From a virus, in IMG/VR virus record IMGVR_UViG_3300018080_000118, positions 1 through 64,000 of that record: a stretch of 64,000 nt of DNA, one strand, 5' to 3'. Position 1 is the first letter of the stretch, and each line of letters starts with the position of its first letter. The position numbers and the translations under genes are program-made. Below are positions 14,251 through 24,221 of this stretch, piece after piece. The notes under the pieces are model-generated. The model saw only the letters and a program-made list of their open reading frames with translations. It did no database searches and had not been told where the DNA came from.

Positions 14251-15009
14251 CTACTCGATGGGCAGGTCGCGGAACAGCCAGACGAACAGTTTCCGGCCGA
14301 TGTGGTCCTGCTTCGCGTCGACCCGATTGGCTCTCGCGAGAGCGACGCCGAGACCTTCCAGGAGTTCCTCGGTCTTCTTGACCAGCGCGGTCTTCTGCTT
14401 CTGGGTGAGCTTGCCGGACCAGTACTTCTTCGTCACCTCGCCTGTGACGACGTCCTCGGACTTCTCACGGATCTCGGCTCGGTGCTCCTTCGTGGGAGCC
14501 ACTACCACCTCGTGGAAGACCTTCTTGGTCGTCCGGTACGAGATGACGGGGTCGGTCTTGAAGATGCCGACGCCCCGTTCTTCGTCTACGTCCCACTCGT
14601 GCTTGGGGTCGTGGGTCGGAATGGCGCGGAAGACCGTGAGCAGCTGTTCCACACTCTTCTTGAGCGCGAGCAGCTGCGTCGTCGGCAGCTCGGGTAGATC
14701 AAGCCCCTCCACGTCGACCCTCCCCAGGGCCTCCATGTTGGTCCGGTCGATCGTGGCGTTCAGGTCGATGCTGGGGATGAGGCTTTCGCGGAGTTCCGCG
14801 AGCACATTCCCGACCGTGGTGGTCAGGTGCGTGGTTTTCGGGGTCTCTCTGTGGAGTCCCGAGGGATCCTCCTCCAGGTGCCTGTAGCTCTGCATGAATG
14901 CCTCGAAGAGGTGATCGGCTCCGAACACCTTCTTCGCCTGGCGGAGCGCCTCCCTGGCCTGCTCCTCTCTCTGGGTCCTGGCCGCGAGAACCTCGTGAAG
15001 CTGTCCCAT
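14251..15009 (-). CDS. conserved phage/actinobacterial protein of unknown function
   Basis: A 252-residue protein starting at ATG 15009 with TAAGGAGGAATTC upstream; a start 34 codons earlier lacks a site. An N-terminal helix (residues 1-50) is followed by VTTVGNVL-type segments, HDPKHEWDVDEERG, and a strongly conserved-looking block YRTTKKVFHEVVVAPTKEH, ending in a long helix. I recall similar uncharacterised proteins in actinobacterial genomes and phages, often about 250 residues, but the molecular role is unknown. It ends in TAG; the frame continues ten codons to another TAG and then TAA. It lies next to the permuted tRNA. Confidence 0.65.
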   Translation of the reverse strand: MGQLHEVLAARTQREEQAREALRQAKKVFGADHLFEAFMQSYRHLEEDPSGLHRETPKTTHLTTTVGNVLAELRESLIPSIDLNATIDRTNMEALGRVDVEGLDLPELPTTQLLALKKSVEQLLTVFRAIPTHDPKHEWDVDEERGVGIFKTDPVISYRTTKKVFHEVVVAPTKEHRAEIREKSEDVVTGEVTKKYWSGKLTQKQKTALVKKTEELLEGLGVALARANRVDAKQDHIGRKLFVWLFRDLPIE

Positions 15010-15067
15010 GAATTCCTCCTTAACATAGGGTATGTGAAACTGAACGGTGGCAGAAAATGACAAAACC

Positions 15068-15125
15068 CCCGGCGTACTATGGGGAGGGGGCTGGATAAAG
15101 GCTTGTCGCACGGAGGCACGCCGGG
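15068..15125 (-). terminator. possible long-loop terminator
   Basis: ACGCCGGG and CCCGGCGT pair across a loop of about 42 nt; on the minus strand GGTTTTG follows. It lies between the small RHH gene and the gene at 15009. Confidence 0.45.
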
Positions 15126-15215
15126 AGTGAGTAAAAGCACTAAGGTCGTGCTTCCCCGACCCGTGGAGGATCGGGGGCAGGAAAAGATAACTTCCCTGCA
15201 GTGTTCTTATACCAA

Positions 15216-15377
15216 TTATCTGCCCTTCTTTTTAGGCTTCCATCCGATCTCGCTGGACAGAGCTTTGATCAAGATTTCCTTGATCGTTTCCTCACGCTCT
15301 ATGGAAGCCCGCTTCAGCGCCTTGTGCAGATCCTTGGGGATGTGCGCGTTCAGCTGGGAATCTTCACGCTTAGCCAT
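15216..15377 (-). CDS. small ribbon-helix-helix-like DNA-binding protein
   Basis: A 53-residue protein starting at ATG 15377 with CGGAGGACAAAA upstream, overlapping the previous gene's end by 8 bases. A basic start is followed by a strand-helix-helix pattern (QLNAHIPKDLHKALKRASIE, then REETIKEILIKAL) and a Lys-rich tail. This is the length and pattern of Arc/MetJ/CopG repressors, which dimerise and insert a beta ribbon into the DNA major groove at palindromic operators. The palindromes at 8375, 28840, 39116 and 57753 are possible targets (inference). Confidence 0.7.
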   Translation of the reverse strand: MAKREDSQLNAHIPKDLHKALKRASIEREETIKEILIKALSSEIGWKPKKKGR

Positions 15378-16197
15378 TTTTGTCCTCCGATGCGAAGTAG
15401 CAGACTACCCGTCCCTCTGATGTTGCGATACTGACTTTCTCTGCGGCGTCCGGGCCGAAGAGGGAGGATACCATCTGTACCATGTCGTTGAGTTGGCTCA
15501 CTGTGGTTCCGTCTACGGGCCAGCTTACGAGCCACTTATCTGTGTCCGGTTCTTGGACAGCGGTGAAGACAAAGATCTTTGCCTGGACCGTCTCTGCCGC
15601 TGGTTGACCACTCTCGGAGTTGTCATGTGCGGCCGTGCCGCTCGTGGCACCGCCGGATCCCGTGGGGATCTGGGCAGCACCGGCGATTTCTGCTTTGGCC
15701 TCTTCCTCGATCCCTGCCATGAGGTCCTGTGCCGCTGCCTCCTTGGTCTGGTCGAGGCTCTGCTCCTCCACGTCCGGGACCTCGGTCCTCTCCTGCAGGG
15801 CGAACTCCAGTACGCCGTAGGCCCCGCGCACACCGGCACCGAACTGGTCCTTTTCGGGGACGTGCATGCCGATGTACGGGTACTCGGCCTCCAGCATGTC
15901 GGTTCCGCTCTCAGACAGCTGCTTGTCCGCAGCGTAGAGGTCGTTCAGCTCCAAGCCGGTGACGACCCCTTCGTACCCTTCCCGTACGAGCGCGCGCCAG
16001 ATTCGGATAAATGTCTCGGTGAGGCCGGCGAGGAATCCGTCCTTCTCGACGCCTTTCTCCTCACCCTTGACAATCGACCCGAAAAAGGGACACATCTGTG
16101 AGACTTCCGCGCGCTCCTCCTGAGTAGCCGTGATCTCCTTCGGGTTCTTCGGCGGGATGACACCGCCTACGACCTCTCTGATCTCGTTGGGACTCAT
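15370..16197 (-). CDS. hypothetical acidic protein, 275 aa
   Basis: Starts at ATG 16197 with AGAAGGAGTTGCCC upstream; a TTG eight codons earlier lacks a site. The N-terminal 140 residues mix helices and strands (TETFIRIWRALVREGYEG). A Ser/Gly/Ala-rich linker spans about residues 170-195, and a C-terminal domain carries KIFVFTAVQEPDTDKWLVSW. No family is recognised. It is the first gene of the minus block and diverges from the tail operon at 16322. Confidence 0.65.
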   Translation of the reverse strand: MSPNEIREVVGGVIPPKNPKEITATQEERAEVSQMCPFFGSIVKGEEKGVEKDGFLAGLTETFIRIWRALVREGYEGVVTGLELNDLYAADKQLSESGTDMLEAEYPYIGMHVPEKDQFGAGVRGAYGVLEFALQERTEVPDVEEQSLDQTKEAAAQDLMAGIEEEAKAEIAGAAQIPTGSGGATSGTAAHDNSESGQPAAETVQAKIFVFTAVQEPDTDKWLVSWPVDGTTVSQLNDMVQMVSSLFGPDAAEKVSIATSEGRVVCYFASEDKNG

Positions 16198-16280
16198 GGG
16201 CAACTCCTTCTTCTTTGCCAACCTTGTTCATCCAAGGATAAAGATATAAAGTTATGTAGACAAGTAGAAATCCGGAAGGT

Positions 16281-16308
16281 TTGATAGATATCAGAGATAC
16301 GGCATACT
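16281..16308 (+). promoter_or_regulatory. sigma70-like promoter of the tail/baseplate operon
   Basis: TTGATA at 16281-16286, a 16 bp spacer and CATACT at 16303-16308. The stretch GGCATACTTTCCAAGGAT closely matches GGCATACTTCCAACGAT at the promoter of the head cluster (46213), suggesting co-regulation. Confidence 0.55.
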
Positions 16309-16321
16309 TTCCAAGGATCTC

Positions 16322-18325
16322 ATGGAGGAACCTTCTTTGACTCTTCTTCGTAGCCCAGACCGCTTCGCGTTGCCCGTGGCCGAGTTCCTGCGCACTCTGA
16401 TGCGCGAGGGATTCCCAAACTACCCCACGGGCCAGGGCAGTGCTTTCGGCGATGTCTTCATCCTCCCGGCAGCCTTCATGACCCAGCGTTACCGCGATGA
16501 GCTGAACGTCCTGAAGCGCAACGCCTCAGCGATCAACTACCAGACCATGCTGGAAGAAGAGATGGACCGGCTCGCGGCCAATTTCCTGGTCGCTCGCCGT
16601 GAGGGTGTGCGCTCGTTCGGCACCGTCCGGGTGTTCTTCCCCGAGCTACAGCCTGTGAGCATCTCCACTGATGCCGTATTCTTCGACGACCAGAACCATC
16701 GCTGGTCGCCGATCTCTTCCGTGCTGCGTACCATCGACGAGATGGCTCAGAATCTGGTGCAGGATACCGGCGAATACTATGTGGACGTCTCTGTGATCGC
16801 CGAGGCCACTGGGCCGGAGTACCGCGCTTCAGAGAACCAGGTCAGCGGGTTCAGCGGCATCAATGGTGCGTCCAGGGTGGACAATCCTCTCGCGTTCTCG
16901 GACGCCAAGGCTGACGATACCAACACCGACGTGATGATCGCCGTCAAGAACAGCGTCACGAACAACGACCTCGTGAAGACGCGGGCAATCCAGAAGGATC
17001 TGCGGGACAACTTCTCCTCGATCCGGAGCATGCAGGTGGTAGGCTACGGGCACTCCGCGATGACTCGCGACGTGGTCGACGCCGTTGTCTCCATCCAGGA
17101 GATGCTGCCCTTCTCTTACGCCGAGAAGTACAACCTTCCGCTGGACTCCTATGGCGAGGTGAACTACTTCGATGACTCCGGCAACGTCGTGGTCGCTCCT
17201 GCCGGCGGTATCGTGGCAGCCATTTCCGATCTGACCGGCCTCGACTACAACTCGCTGGATGTGACCCTGGACGGCGAGAGCAGCGAGATCGTCTCCGTTC
17301 AGCCCGGATTCCGCGTGAGGATGTTCCAGGCCGACGGGATCTCCAACGACCCAGACGAGGGAGACTACTTCGTCACTCGTGTCGAGGAGGTGCCCACAGA
17401 GCCACTCGGAACGCCGATCAAGGTGCTGCGGCTGGACCGCCCCTTCAAGGACCCGGACCTGAGCACCTTCGATCCCGTCGCCGATGCCCAGAAGTACAAG
17501 TACACCATTCTGGGTCCTGTTCAGATCAGCCAGTTCCACGTGGGCGGCAAGGTGGATGTCTACGTGGACAGCTCAGCCGACTCGGAAGAGGTCGTGACGG
17601 TCACGGCGCTCACTGAGGTAGTGCCGGGTTCCGGCATCGGAGAGGTCCCCATTGTCTCCGACGTTCCCACGGACATCATCACCAACCTGCCCGTTTTCGA
17701 GAACGACACCGGCTTCCTACTGCCCTTCCTCGGCGTGGTGAAGATCGAGCAGATCGCGGCTGACAACGATCTGGCTGTGGAGCGCACCCTCGTAGAGGGC
17801 GAGCACTACGTCTACATCTCGCAGGAGTCTCGCAGCCGGTTCACGACGTCGGACTACAGCGTCATCCGGATCATGGGCGAGGACGAGGACGGAGAGCCCC
17901 TGTTCATCGGCAAGCGCCTGAAGATCACCTACCTCACCAACAAGGACATCCCCCTGATGCAGGAGTATGTCGACGACCCGTTGGAACGAACGGAGTCGAC
18001 GGACATCATGGTCTACTCTACCGAGAAGGCTCTCACGGACATCTCGCTACGGTATCGTGGGGATGTCGAGCTGGAGACGGTGAAGGACGTGTTGGACAAA
18101 CTCATCCTCTCCAAGGTTCCAGGGGGCACTCTCACGGCGAGCGAGATCGAGGTGACGCTCGGCCTGATCGGCGTGGAATACGTCGAGCACCCAATGCGGA
18201 TCACAGTGACCTACCAGACCGGCTCGGGGCAGACGCAGATCACATCGAGCGAGGACTCCGTCTCTGTCGAAGACACCCAGTCCTTCTATCCGGTGTCTGA
18301 CCTGTCCGTGGAGAAAATCGGCTGA
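16322..18325 (+). CDS. baseplate J-like protein
   Basis: A 667-residue protein that opens the tail operon. Residues 75-130 carry a helix EMDRLAANFLVARREGVRSF followed by strands with Pro and a GTVRVFF core. This is the layout of gpJ/gp6-like baseplate wedge proteins, where an Asp/Leu-Ala-Arg helix precedes a beta domain. The rest alternates beta domains. Such proteins form the periphery of contractile-tail baseplates. The ATG has an AAGGA site. The stop overlaps the next start (TGATG). The family call is moderately secure. Confidence 0.6.
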   Translation: MEEPSLTLLRSPDRFALPVAEFLRTLMREGFPNYPTGQGSAFGDVFILPAAFMTQRYRDELNVLKRNASAINYQTMLEEEMDRLAANFLVARREGVRSFGTVRVFFPELQPVSISTDAVFFDDQNHRWSPISSVLRTIDEMAQNLVQDTGEYYVDVSVIAEATGPEYRASENQVSGFSGINGASRVDNPLAFSDAKADDTNTDVMIAVKNSVTNNDLVKTRAIQKDLRDNFSSIRSMQVVGYGHSAMTRDVVDAVVSIQEMLPFSYAEKYNLPLDSYGEVNYFDDSGNVVVAPAGGIVAAISDLTGLDYNSLDVTLDGESSEIVSVQPGFRVRMFQADGISNDPDEGDYFVTRVEEVPTEPLGTPIKVLRLDRPFKDPDLSTFDPVADAQKYKYTILGPVQISQFHVGGKVDVYVDSSADSEEVVTVTALTEVVPGSGIGEVPIVSDVPTDIITNLPVFENDTGFLLPFLGVVKIEQIAADNDLAVERTLVEGEHYVYISQESRSRFTTSDYSVIRIMGEDEDGEPLFIGKRLKITYLTNKDIPLMQEYVDDPLERTESTDIMVYSTEKALTDISLRYRGDVELETVKDVLDKLILSKVPGGTLTASEIEVTLGLIGVEYVEHPMRITVTYQTGSGQTQITSSEDSVSVEDTQSFYPVSDLSVEKIG

Positions 18326-21300
18326 TGCCTACGGCAGACTTCACCAACTTGCTCTCGCTGCTCGGAGACTTCTACCGGCGGCATGCTGACCTTCCCCAGT
18401 TCAAGCAGTTCTGGAAGGGGCTGGTCCGGATCCAGGATAACGAGTGGCTGCAGCTTGAGCAGACTCGCGACTCCCTCACGATGCCCTTCCTGCCCACCTA
18501 CATTCGGCACACACATCTGTACCGGCAGGTCAAGACCTGGTCCGACACGGGTGTCTTCCACAGGCACTTCAAGAAGGCTATGCGGGCCGGGACGTCCCAG
18601 AGCATCTTTTACCTGGGTGCGTTCGTGAACCCCCAGGAGACCCGGGTCTACTTGGAGGGCAAAGAGCTCGACCTGGAGACGGGCAAGTATGTCATCACGT
18701 ATGAGCAGGACACCACCCAGCCCTCGGTGAACCCACGAGGCAGCCGCCTGATCTTCCCGCACACGCTGCAGGACGGTGTGTCCGTGCAGGTCATCTCTGA
18801 CAGGGAGACCTTCTGGCTCGACGAGACTGTGACATCACCGACCTCTGTCCTGAGCTACGGTGGGGTTGCAAATGAGCTCTCGGTTCAGCTGAAGATCGAT
18901 TCACAGGACATCACGACCAGCACCCAGATCAACGGTGCCGGTACCGAGCTCACATACGTCGCCAGCGGAGCTACGAACCCCAACACAACGGACACCAGGC
19001 AGTTTTTGGCCGGGGAGGTCTTGCGGTTCGTCGATCCTTCTGGCAGTTACCAGGACGTCACGGTGCAGCAGACTGCACAGAGCGTGACCATCAGTCCTGC
19101 AGTGAGTCCGTCTTGCTCTGTCTTCCGCATGATCAATCTCGACATTACACCGGGGAAGGTCGTGCTGGAGGCGGATCGTGTCTCCGTACCAGGGCAGACC
19201 TTCTCTCCGAACGTGATGGTTCGTGTCCGCGACGCGGGCGGCCTTCAGACCGTTCACGTTACAGCACCAACCAGTGTCGTGACGTTCGATCGAGCAGTGA
19301 ATGTAGACGAGGCCGAGGTGACGATGTTCTCCGGTTCCATCTACCGGGGCATCACCATCGGCGACGAGACGGTGACGTTCGATCGGGCCTTTCAGGTTGG
19401 TACCCGCTTCCATGTTCTCGGCGACTACTACATGCTGCATGACCATGCGTCGCAGCATCAGGTAATGGATGGGACCGACGACATTGTCTGGGTGCCCTCC
19501 ACGCGGCCCATGGCAGTCCTCAACACGCCTTCGGGCATCGTCGAGGATCCAGAGCTGCCTGTGGAGGTCTATGTCGACGGCGCTCTGATTCCGGCAGATG
19601 ACTGGACCTTCCTGTCGGGCCATGAGACAACCGCTGTGCGTCTGATAGCCACAGGACAGCCCACACCCGTTCCCGCCGGCACGAATCTCAACCTCTACTA
19701 CACCGACCTCGAAGATGTGCGCCTCCACAAGCACGTGCGAGATCGTTTCGTGGCCGCCGATGGCCAGATAGCGTATCAGCTCTCGGAGCCGCACGACCTC
19801 AGGTATCCGTACTACGCCGTATTCGATGGCTTCCTGCAAGGCAACCCCGAGAACTCGGCTTACGCGGACAACCAGAACTTCCTTCAGGTGCTCCCCCCGA
19901 CGTCCGACAGTGTCATCGTCGAGGTACGGGGTGCCCGGATGGAATATCCCTATACGGCAGAGATCGACACCGATGTCGAAGAGTACATGTTCGTCGAGGA
20001 GGACGTCTCTCCGGCCCGGGTCATCTGGGCGCAGACGCTGCAGAACGGACTGGACCCGAGCGACACGATCCTGTCTATCCCCGTGCAAGACGGTGAGGAG
20101 GTCCTCGAAGATGGCTTCCTCATCTCTCCGATCCCGTCCACGGTCTCGGGTTTCACGCTCAAGTCGAGCGAGAAGTGGGAAGACCTGTGGTTCTTGCAGG
20201 CGGATGTCGACGAAAAGACGGCGTGGCGCAACTTCGGGTGGGTAATCGATTTCAAACGGGAGACCTCCTTTGACTACGTACGGACGATCCAAGCTCTATA
20301 CGCGGCCTACTTCAGGGGAAGTCAGCGCTACACCCTTGAGAACTTCACCAACCTGGTCATGGGATCGTCCTTCCTCGATGCTCCCGCAACGCTTTCAAGA
20401 GTTCAGGAGGGCCGCCTTCAGCGAGACGCGATCGTTGAATCCGTGGACGGCCAAACGCTGAGCTACGAGCTGTCCAACGACGTGCCTGACAGCCTCTGGC
20501 GCGGCGAACAGATGCCGAAGTTTCACGCGCTCACGCAGTATTGTCAGGTGCTGGACCTGACGGCAGAGAACTTCCCATGGCTCCCCGTGGCAGCCTCGGA
20601 CTTCTCCGTGGACTATGCCTTCGCCAAGTCTTTCGACTTCCAGAACCCTTCGATCATCACCGGCGAGAATCCTGCCTACGACCCTGTAGTGTATGAGTTC
20701 GTCGACGAGACCAAGGATTTCGTCGAAGGGCCGGAAGGCACTGTGTGGGTTGGAGATCTGATCGAGGTCACCTGGAGCGGCGGTTCCAAGGGCTACGGCC
20801 GCATCACGGAAGTCATTGATAAGACCAAGCTCAAGGTCAAACTTAATGTTCCAGAGGTGCTTCTGCCTTACGGGCAAGGCGCGTACGGCGGAGGCCCTCC
20901 GGGGCTCGTTCATGCTTACGGCGGAAGCCGTGCTTTCGAGCAACTGGTCAGCTACTCGATCTGGGTGAGGCGCATCCGACGGCTGGATTCTCACCACTTC
21001 CTGGACTCTTTGAGTCCTTCTGAGTTCTCATACGTCACAAGCGTCCTGGTGCCGCTGCTCGACAAGTTTGTCTTCCTGGTGAAGTTCAACTGGGCAGGGC
21101 TGAGCGAGGGCTTGTTGGGGGACGTGAAGCATTTCCTGGACACCGCCAAACCTGCGGCATCCAGATACATTGCTTTCAGCAACGTGAACGAGGACGACGG
21201 GATCGTTGACTCCGCCGGCCTTGAGTTCGCGGACGAGGTCACGGAGGTGGAGATCATCCCCAACCTGTTTGCTGTGGGCCTCGGCGCAATAGACGGCGGT

Positions 21301-21333
21301 GATCCGATTGGTGCTTCGATAGAGGTTGCCTAA
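18325..21333 (+). CDS. large baseplate-associated protein
   Basis: A 1002-residue protein translationally coupled to the J-like gene. Residues 1-60 form a helical bundle (FTNLLSLLGDFYRRH), residues 100-620 are repeated beta domains (for example VYLEGKELDLETG and VEVYVDGALIPADDW), and the C-terminal 350 residues are mixed with Tyr/Trp-rich segments. The order J-like then a long partner suggests a wedge component like gp7 or a protein I-type subunit, but no diagnostic motif is seen. Confidence 0.6.
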   Translation: MPTADFTNLLSLLGDFYRRHADLPQFKQFWKGLVRIQDNEWLQLEQTRDSLTMPFLPTYIRHTHLYRQVKTWSDTGVFHRHFKKAMRAGTSQSIFYLGAFVNPQETRVYLEGKELDLETGKYVITYEQDTTQPSVNPRGSRLIFPHTLQDGVSVQVISDRETFWLDETVTSPTSVLSYGGVANELSVQLKIDSQDITTSTQINGAGTELTYVASGATNPNTTDTRQFLAGEVLRFVDPSGSYQDVTVQQTAQSVTISPAVSPSCSVFRMINLDITPGKVVLEADRVSVPGQTFSPNVMVRVRDAGGLQTVHVTAPTSVVTFDRAVNVDEAEVTMFSGSIYRGITIGDETVTFDRAFQVGTRFHVLGDYYMLHDHASQHQVMDGTDDIVWVPSTRPMAVLNTPSGIVEDPELPVEVYVDGALIPADDWTFLSGHETTAVRLIATGQPTPVPAGTNLNLYYTDLEDVRLHKHVRDRFVAADGQIAYQLSEPHDLRYPYYAVFDGFLQGNPENSAYADNQNFLQVLPPTSDSVIVEVRGARMEYPYTAEIDTDVEEYMFVEEDVSPARVIWAQTLQNGLDPSDTILSIPVQDGEEVLEDGFLISPIPSTVSGFTLKSSEKWEDLWFLQADVDEKTAWRNFGWVIDFKRETSFDYVRTIQALYAAYFRGSQRYTLENFTNLVMGSSFLDAPATLSRVQEGRLQRDAIVESVDGQTLSYELSNDVPDSLWRGEQMPKFHALTQYCQVLDLTAENFPWLPVAASDFSVDYAFAKSFDFQNPSIITGENPAYDPVVYEFVDETKDFVEGPEGTVWVGDLIEVTWSGGSKGYGRITEVIDKTKLKVKLNVPEVLLPYGQGAYGGGPPGLVHAYGGSRAFEQLVSYSIWVRRIRRLDSHHFLDSLSPSEFSYVTSVLVPLLDKFVFLVKFNWAGLSEGLLGDVKHFLDTAKPAASRYIAFSNVNEDDGIVDSAGLEFADEVTEVEIIPNLFAVGLGAIDGGDPIGASIEVA

Positions 21334-22652
21334 TGAAGAAGACGAATTACGAGCAGGGACAGATCCCCACGCCTGCGGACATGAACGACCAGCACATCCT
21401 GACAGAGGACGCGCTGGGCGCTCTCGTAGAGGCGATGACCGGAGGCCTGACTTCTGCGCTCCTCACGAACAGACCCCCGACGATCACCGAATCCGGGGCC
21501 AACTGGAAGCTGGACATCCCTGAGCAGTTCGCTGCCGTCCAGGGGCGCTACTTCAAGATCGAGGCGAGCTCTGTATCGCTCCCAATCCTCGACAAGAACT
21601 ACGGCGTCTACTTCATCCTGAAGGAAGTCGATGTGAATGAGACTCGCGAGCGTCTGCGCCTGTCAGGGTCGACGCCTGTTCGCGAGAACTTCACCCCGAC
21701 TACCCGGAAGGAAGAGGTATCTCGGATCGCCTACACCGAGTCTGTGAACTTGTCCGAGGACGCTCCGACGCCGTCCCTGTCGCCCGACGATGTGGGGTAC
21801 ATCCTCTTCGCCACAGTCGAGAGCGTTACGGGCACACCGCCGGCATCCACCGTGACACTCAACACCGGCGCTGTCTGGAATTTCCCTGGCGGCGGTCTGG
21901 CCGTTGGCCTCCACGCCCTCACGCACATGCCCGGGGGCAACGACCAGATCCCGCTGGCTACCCTCGGCGGCCCCCAGGGCAGCTCCGCAGGACTCATGCC
22001 CGAGACCGCACTGGCATTCGCCTACGAAGGCATCCAGGACGTCGTCGTTGCCTCCACGTCACCGTACCTTCTCGCGACGGACAGCGGGCAGAGCACGCTC
22101 CAGAGCCCGAAGAAGGTGACGCTGGAGATGAAGCTCCACAACAGCCTCGAAGTGAAGGACACGTCGGGGGTGAAGCAGCTGGGCATCCGTTTCGCGACCG
22201 GGCCGTACGCTGGCAACTCCGGGGTGGCCCCGCACTCGAACCACACGCACTCTCTGGCCGAGAGTCCGGTGACGGCGGACTCCGTTCTGGTGGACATCAC
22301 CTCCGCTGCCCAGCTTGGTTCGATCATCACGATCCCGCCCTTCGGCGCGATGTCGGACATCTACTCGATCCAGGTCCTATGGGGTCCGCCGACGCTCAAC
22401 ACGCCCGTCCCCGGGATCGAGTGCAACTGGTCCAAGACGACGACTGGCTTCGTCGGTGTTCGGGCGCACAAGTCTGCTGCCAACGAGGTTACCCTGGAGA
22501 TTGGTCGCGAGGGCCTCACGCAGTTCCAGGATTCTGTGCGTGACTGGATCATTGACAGGTATACCGGTTCGCAGACATGGGACTCGGCTACCTCTGACGG
22601 GACGACTCCCCGGAACGGCAAACTCTACGTGCGCGTGATAGGAATCCGATAA
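21333..22652 (+). CDS. tail fibre or baseplate appendage protein
   Basis: A 439-residue protein overlapping the previous stop. Residues 1-180 resemble the N-terminal attachment domains of fibre proteins (YEQGQIPTPADMNDQHILTE). At about 195-220 is a Gly-rich GLHALTHMPGGNDQ segment, and a later HSNHTHSL block is typical of His/Asn-rich, often metal-binding fibre regions. It ends in a beta-rich domain of about 120 residues. Role in adsorption is inferred. Confidence 0.6.
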   Translation: MKKTNYEQGQIPTPADMNDQHILTEDALGALVEAMTGGLTSALLTNRPPTITESGANWKLDIPEQFAAVQGRYFKIEASSVSLPILDKNYGVYFILKEVDVNETRERLRLSGSTPVRENFTPTTRKEEVSRIAYTESVNLSEDAPTPSLSPDDVGYILFATVESVTGTPPASTVTLNTGAVWNFPGGGLAVGLHALTHMPGGNDQIPLATLGGPQGSSAGLMPETALAFAYEGIQDVVVASTSPYLLATDSGQSTLQSPKKVTLEMKLHNSLEVKDTSGVKQLGIRFATGPYAGNSGVAPHSNHTHSLAESPVTADSVLVDITSAAQLGSIITIPPFGAMSDIYSIQVLWGPPTLNTPVPGIECNWSKTTTGFVGVRAHKSAANEVTLEIGREGLTQFQDSVRDWIIDRYTGSQTWDSATSDGTTPRNGKLYVRVIGIR

Positions 22653-23185
22653 TGAAGGCTCAACCCAAAGACACAATGCACTTCAGCCTCAGCGGCAGCC
22701 TGGATGTCCTGGCCGTCGGCGACGGTGGTGCTGTGTGGCGCATCCAAGAGCACAACCTCATCTGCGACGACGTGAAGAAGATCATCCTTGGCCTCTTTGG
22801 TCGAGACCTCGACAACAAGATGATCTCCTACATCAGCGTCGGGACAGGAGGGGATCTCAACCCGGCGACCGGGCTCGACACCGGTGCCCGTGTGGCTCCG
22901 CAGCCACAGGAAGACGAGATGCGTCGCGAGATCCACCGGCAGTACATTGCCAACGTGGAATCGGACGAGGTGAACCTGAAGAACATCTACACAGCTGTGG
23001 TCTCTCCAGAGAATGCGATCAGCAACGACATCAACGAGTTCGGCCTCTTCTCTGAGGACGGAACGATGATGGCACACTTCATCACGGAGCCAGCTATCAG
23101 TGGTCGTGCGAAGACCTACCAGAAAACGGCGCTGCTCTACCTGGTGATCCGGTGGACCTGGGCACCTGTACTCCATAGAGGCTGA
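22652..23185 (+). CDS. tail-associated protein, 177 aa
   Basis: The start overlaps the preceding stop. It contains YISVGTGGDLNPATGLDTG, a pattern met in small baseplate or fibre-connector proteins of tailed phages, followed by a long amphipathic segment and a C-terminal strand region with INEFGLFSEDG. It lies between fibre and protease-like genes. No firm family. Confidence 0.5.
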   Translation: MKAQPKDTMHFSLSGSLDVLAVGDGGAVWRIQEHNLICDDVKKIILGLFGRDLDNKMISYISVGTGGDLNPATGLDTGARVAPQPQEDEMRREIHRQYIANVESDEVNLKNIYTAVVSPENAISNDINEFGLFSEDGTMMAHFITEPAISGRAKTYQKTALLYLVIRWTWAPVLHRG

Positions 23186-23186
23186 G

Positions 23187-24221
23187 ATGGCTAAAAAGAA
23201 AGAGAAGAAAGAGAGCAAGCTCAACCTGAAGAAGCTTCGGGATATGACGCTGGCCTCCACTCTTCCCAGCGCCGGATCGTGGCTCGGCATCAAGGGCCTC
23301 TCACACCTGGCTGCGCGCCCTGCGAAGTCCGAGGTTGACCGGCAGCTCAACGTCAAGCTCTTGGAGCATGCCCAGGACAAGAATATCCTCGTGCGTAAAG
23401 GCTCCCACAGTGCCGCAGAGGCGTACATCTATCCGAAGAAAGTGAACCAGGCTATCGACCGGGCAGCTCGGCGCGGTATCAAGCTCACGATGGATACCCC
23501 GGAAGGACCTATTCCTCTCCAGGCACTTCAGGGCAAGAAGGTCGTCTGGCTCGGAGATGGGCTTGATACGTCCCCGGCGGTTTTTGCCCACGAGATTGGG
23601 CACCTGTCGGACAAACCACGACACCCTGACTGGAACCACGTGACCTTCACGATTCCGAACATCGCCGGCCCTGCGGGCATCGCCACGGCAGCGCTCGCAG
23701 GTGGTCGCGCAAAGACCCCAGAGGGAGCCGTTCGTGCTGGTAAGGCCGGCGCTATCGTGTCCCTCGTCGGCAGTCTGCCCATGCTTCTGTCCGAGGGGAG
23801 TGCATCGGTCAAGGGGCTGCGCACATTGCGGCGTAAGGGTGCCACACGCGGTCAGGTGGCTCGTCTCGGCGCGTCGAGGCTGCTCCCGGCCTTCGGCACC
23901 TATGCGCTGATGGCCGGTGCTCCGGCGCTTACCTCCTATCTGATCGGCAAGGCCATCGCCAAACACAAGAAGAAGCCCGAGGAAAAGAAAGGTGATCTCA
24001 AGAAGCAAGGTTCAGCCAAGACGTGGCTCCGTGATAACGTGTACTGGGCTCCCAAAGGCTCAGGACCGTTGCGTCGCATGTTTTCTGTGACAGGAACGAC
24101 GCGACCTAGACTGGTCCCGCGCACCAAAGAAGTGGCCAGGTTCCTTCTGGCGGACCTCGCAAAAGGGCGCAAGTCTACGGCATGGCGCGAGCTCAAGAAG
24201 TCCCTGCGGAGGAAGAAGTGA
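23187..24221 (+). CDS. putative zinc metalloprotease with HEIGH motif and membrane-like segments
   Basis: A 344-residue protein. FAHEIGHLSD at about residues 132-141 fits the HExxH zinc-protease motif: two His would bind zinc and the Glu would activate water; a downstream third ligand is not certain. The N terminus is Lys-rich. Two hydrophobic segments follow the motif (near residues 190-205 and 230-258) and could cross a membrane. The C terminus is basic. It is followed at once by a second HExxH gene. A virion-carried protease for host surface or head maturation is possible but not shown. Confidence 0.6.
   Translation: MAKKKEKKESKLNLKKLRDMTLASTLPSAGSWLGIKGLSHLAARPAKSEVDRQLNVKLLEHAQDKNILVRKGSHSAAEAYIYPKKVNQAIDRAARRGIKLTMDTPEGPIPLQALQGKKVVWLGDGLDTSPAVFAHEIGHLSDKPRHPDWNHVTFTIPNIAGPAGIATAALAGGRAKTPEGAVRAGKAGAIVSLVGSLPMLLSEGSASVKGLRTLRRKGATRGQVARLGASRLLPAFGTYALMAGAPALTSYLIGKAIAKHKKKPEEKKGDLKKQGSAKTWLRDNVYWAPKGSGPLRRMFSVTGTTRPRLVPRTKEVARFLLADLAKGRKSTAWRELKKSLRRKK

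Noticed and set aside
15079-15420. 113-residue plus-strand frame
   Set aside because: It is antisense to the small RHH gene and a terminator region and has no ribosome site.
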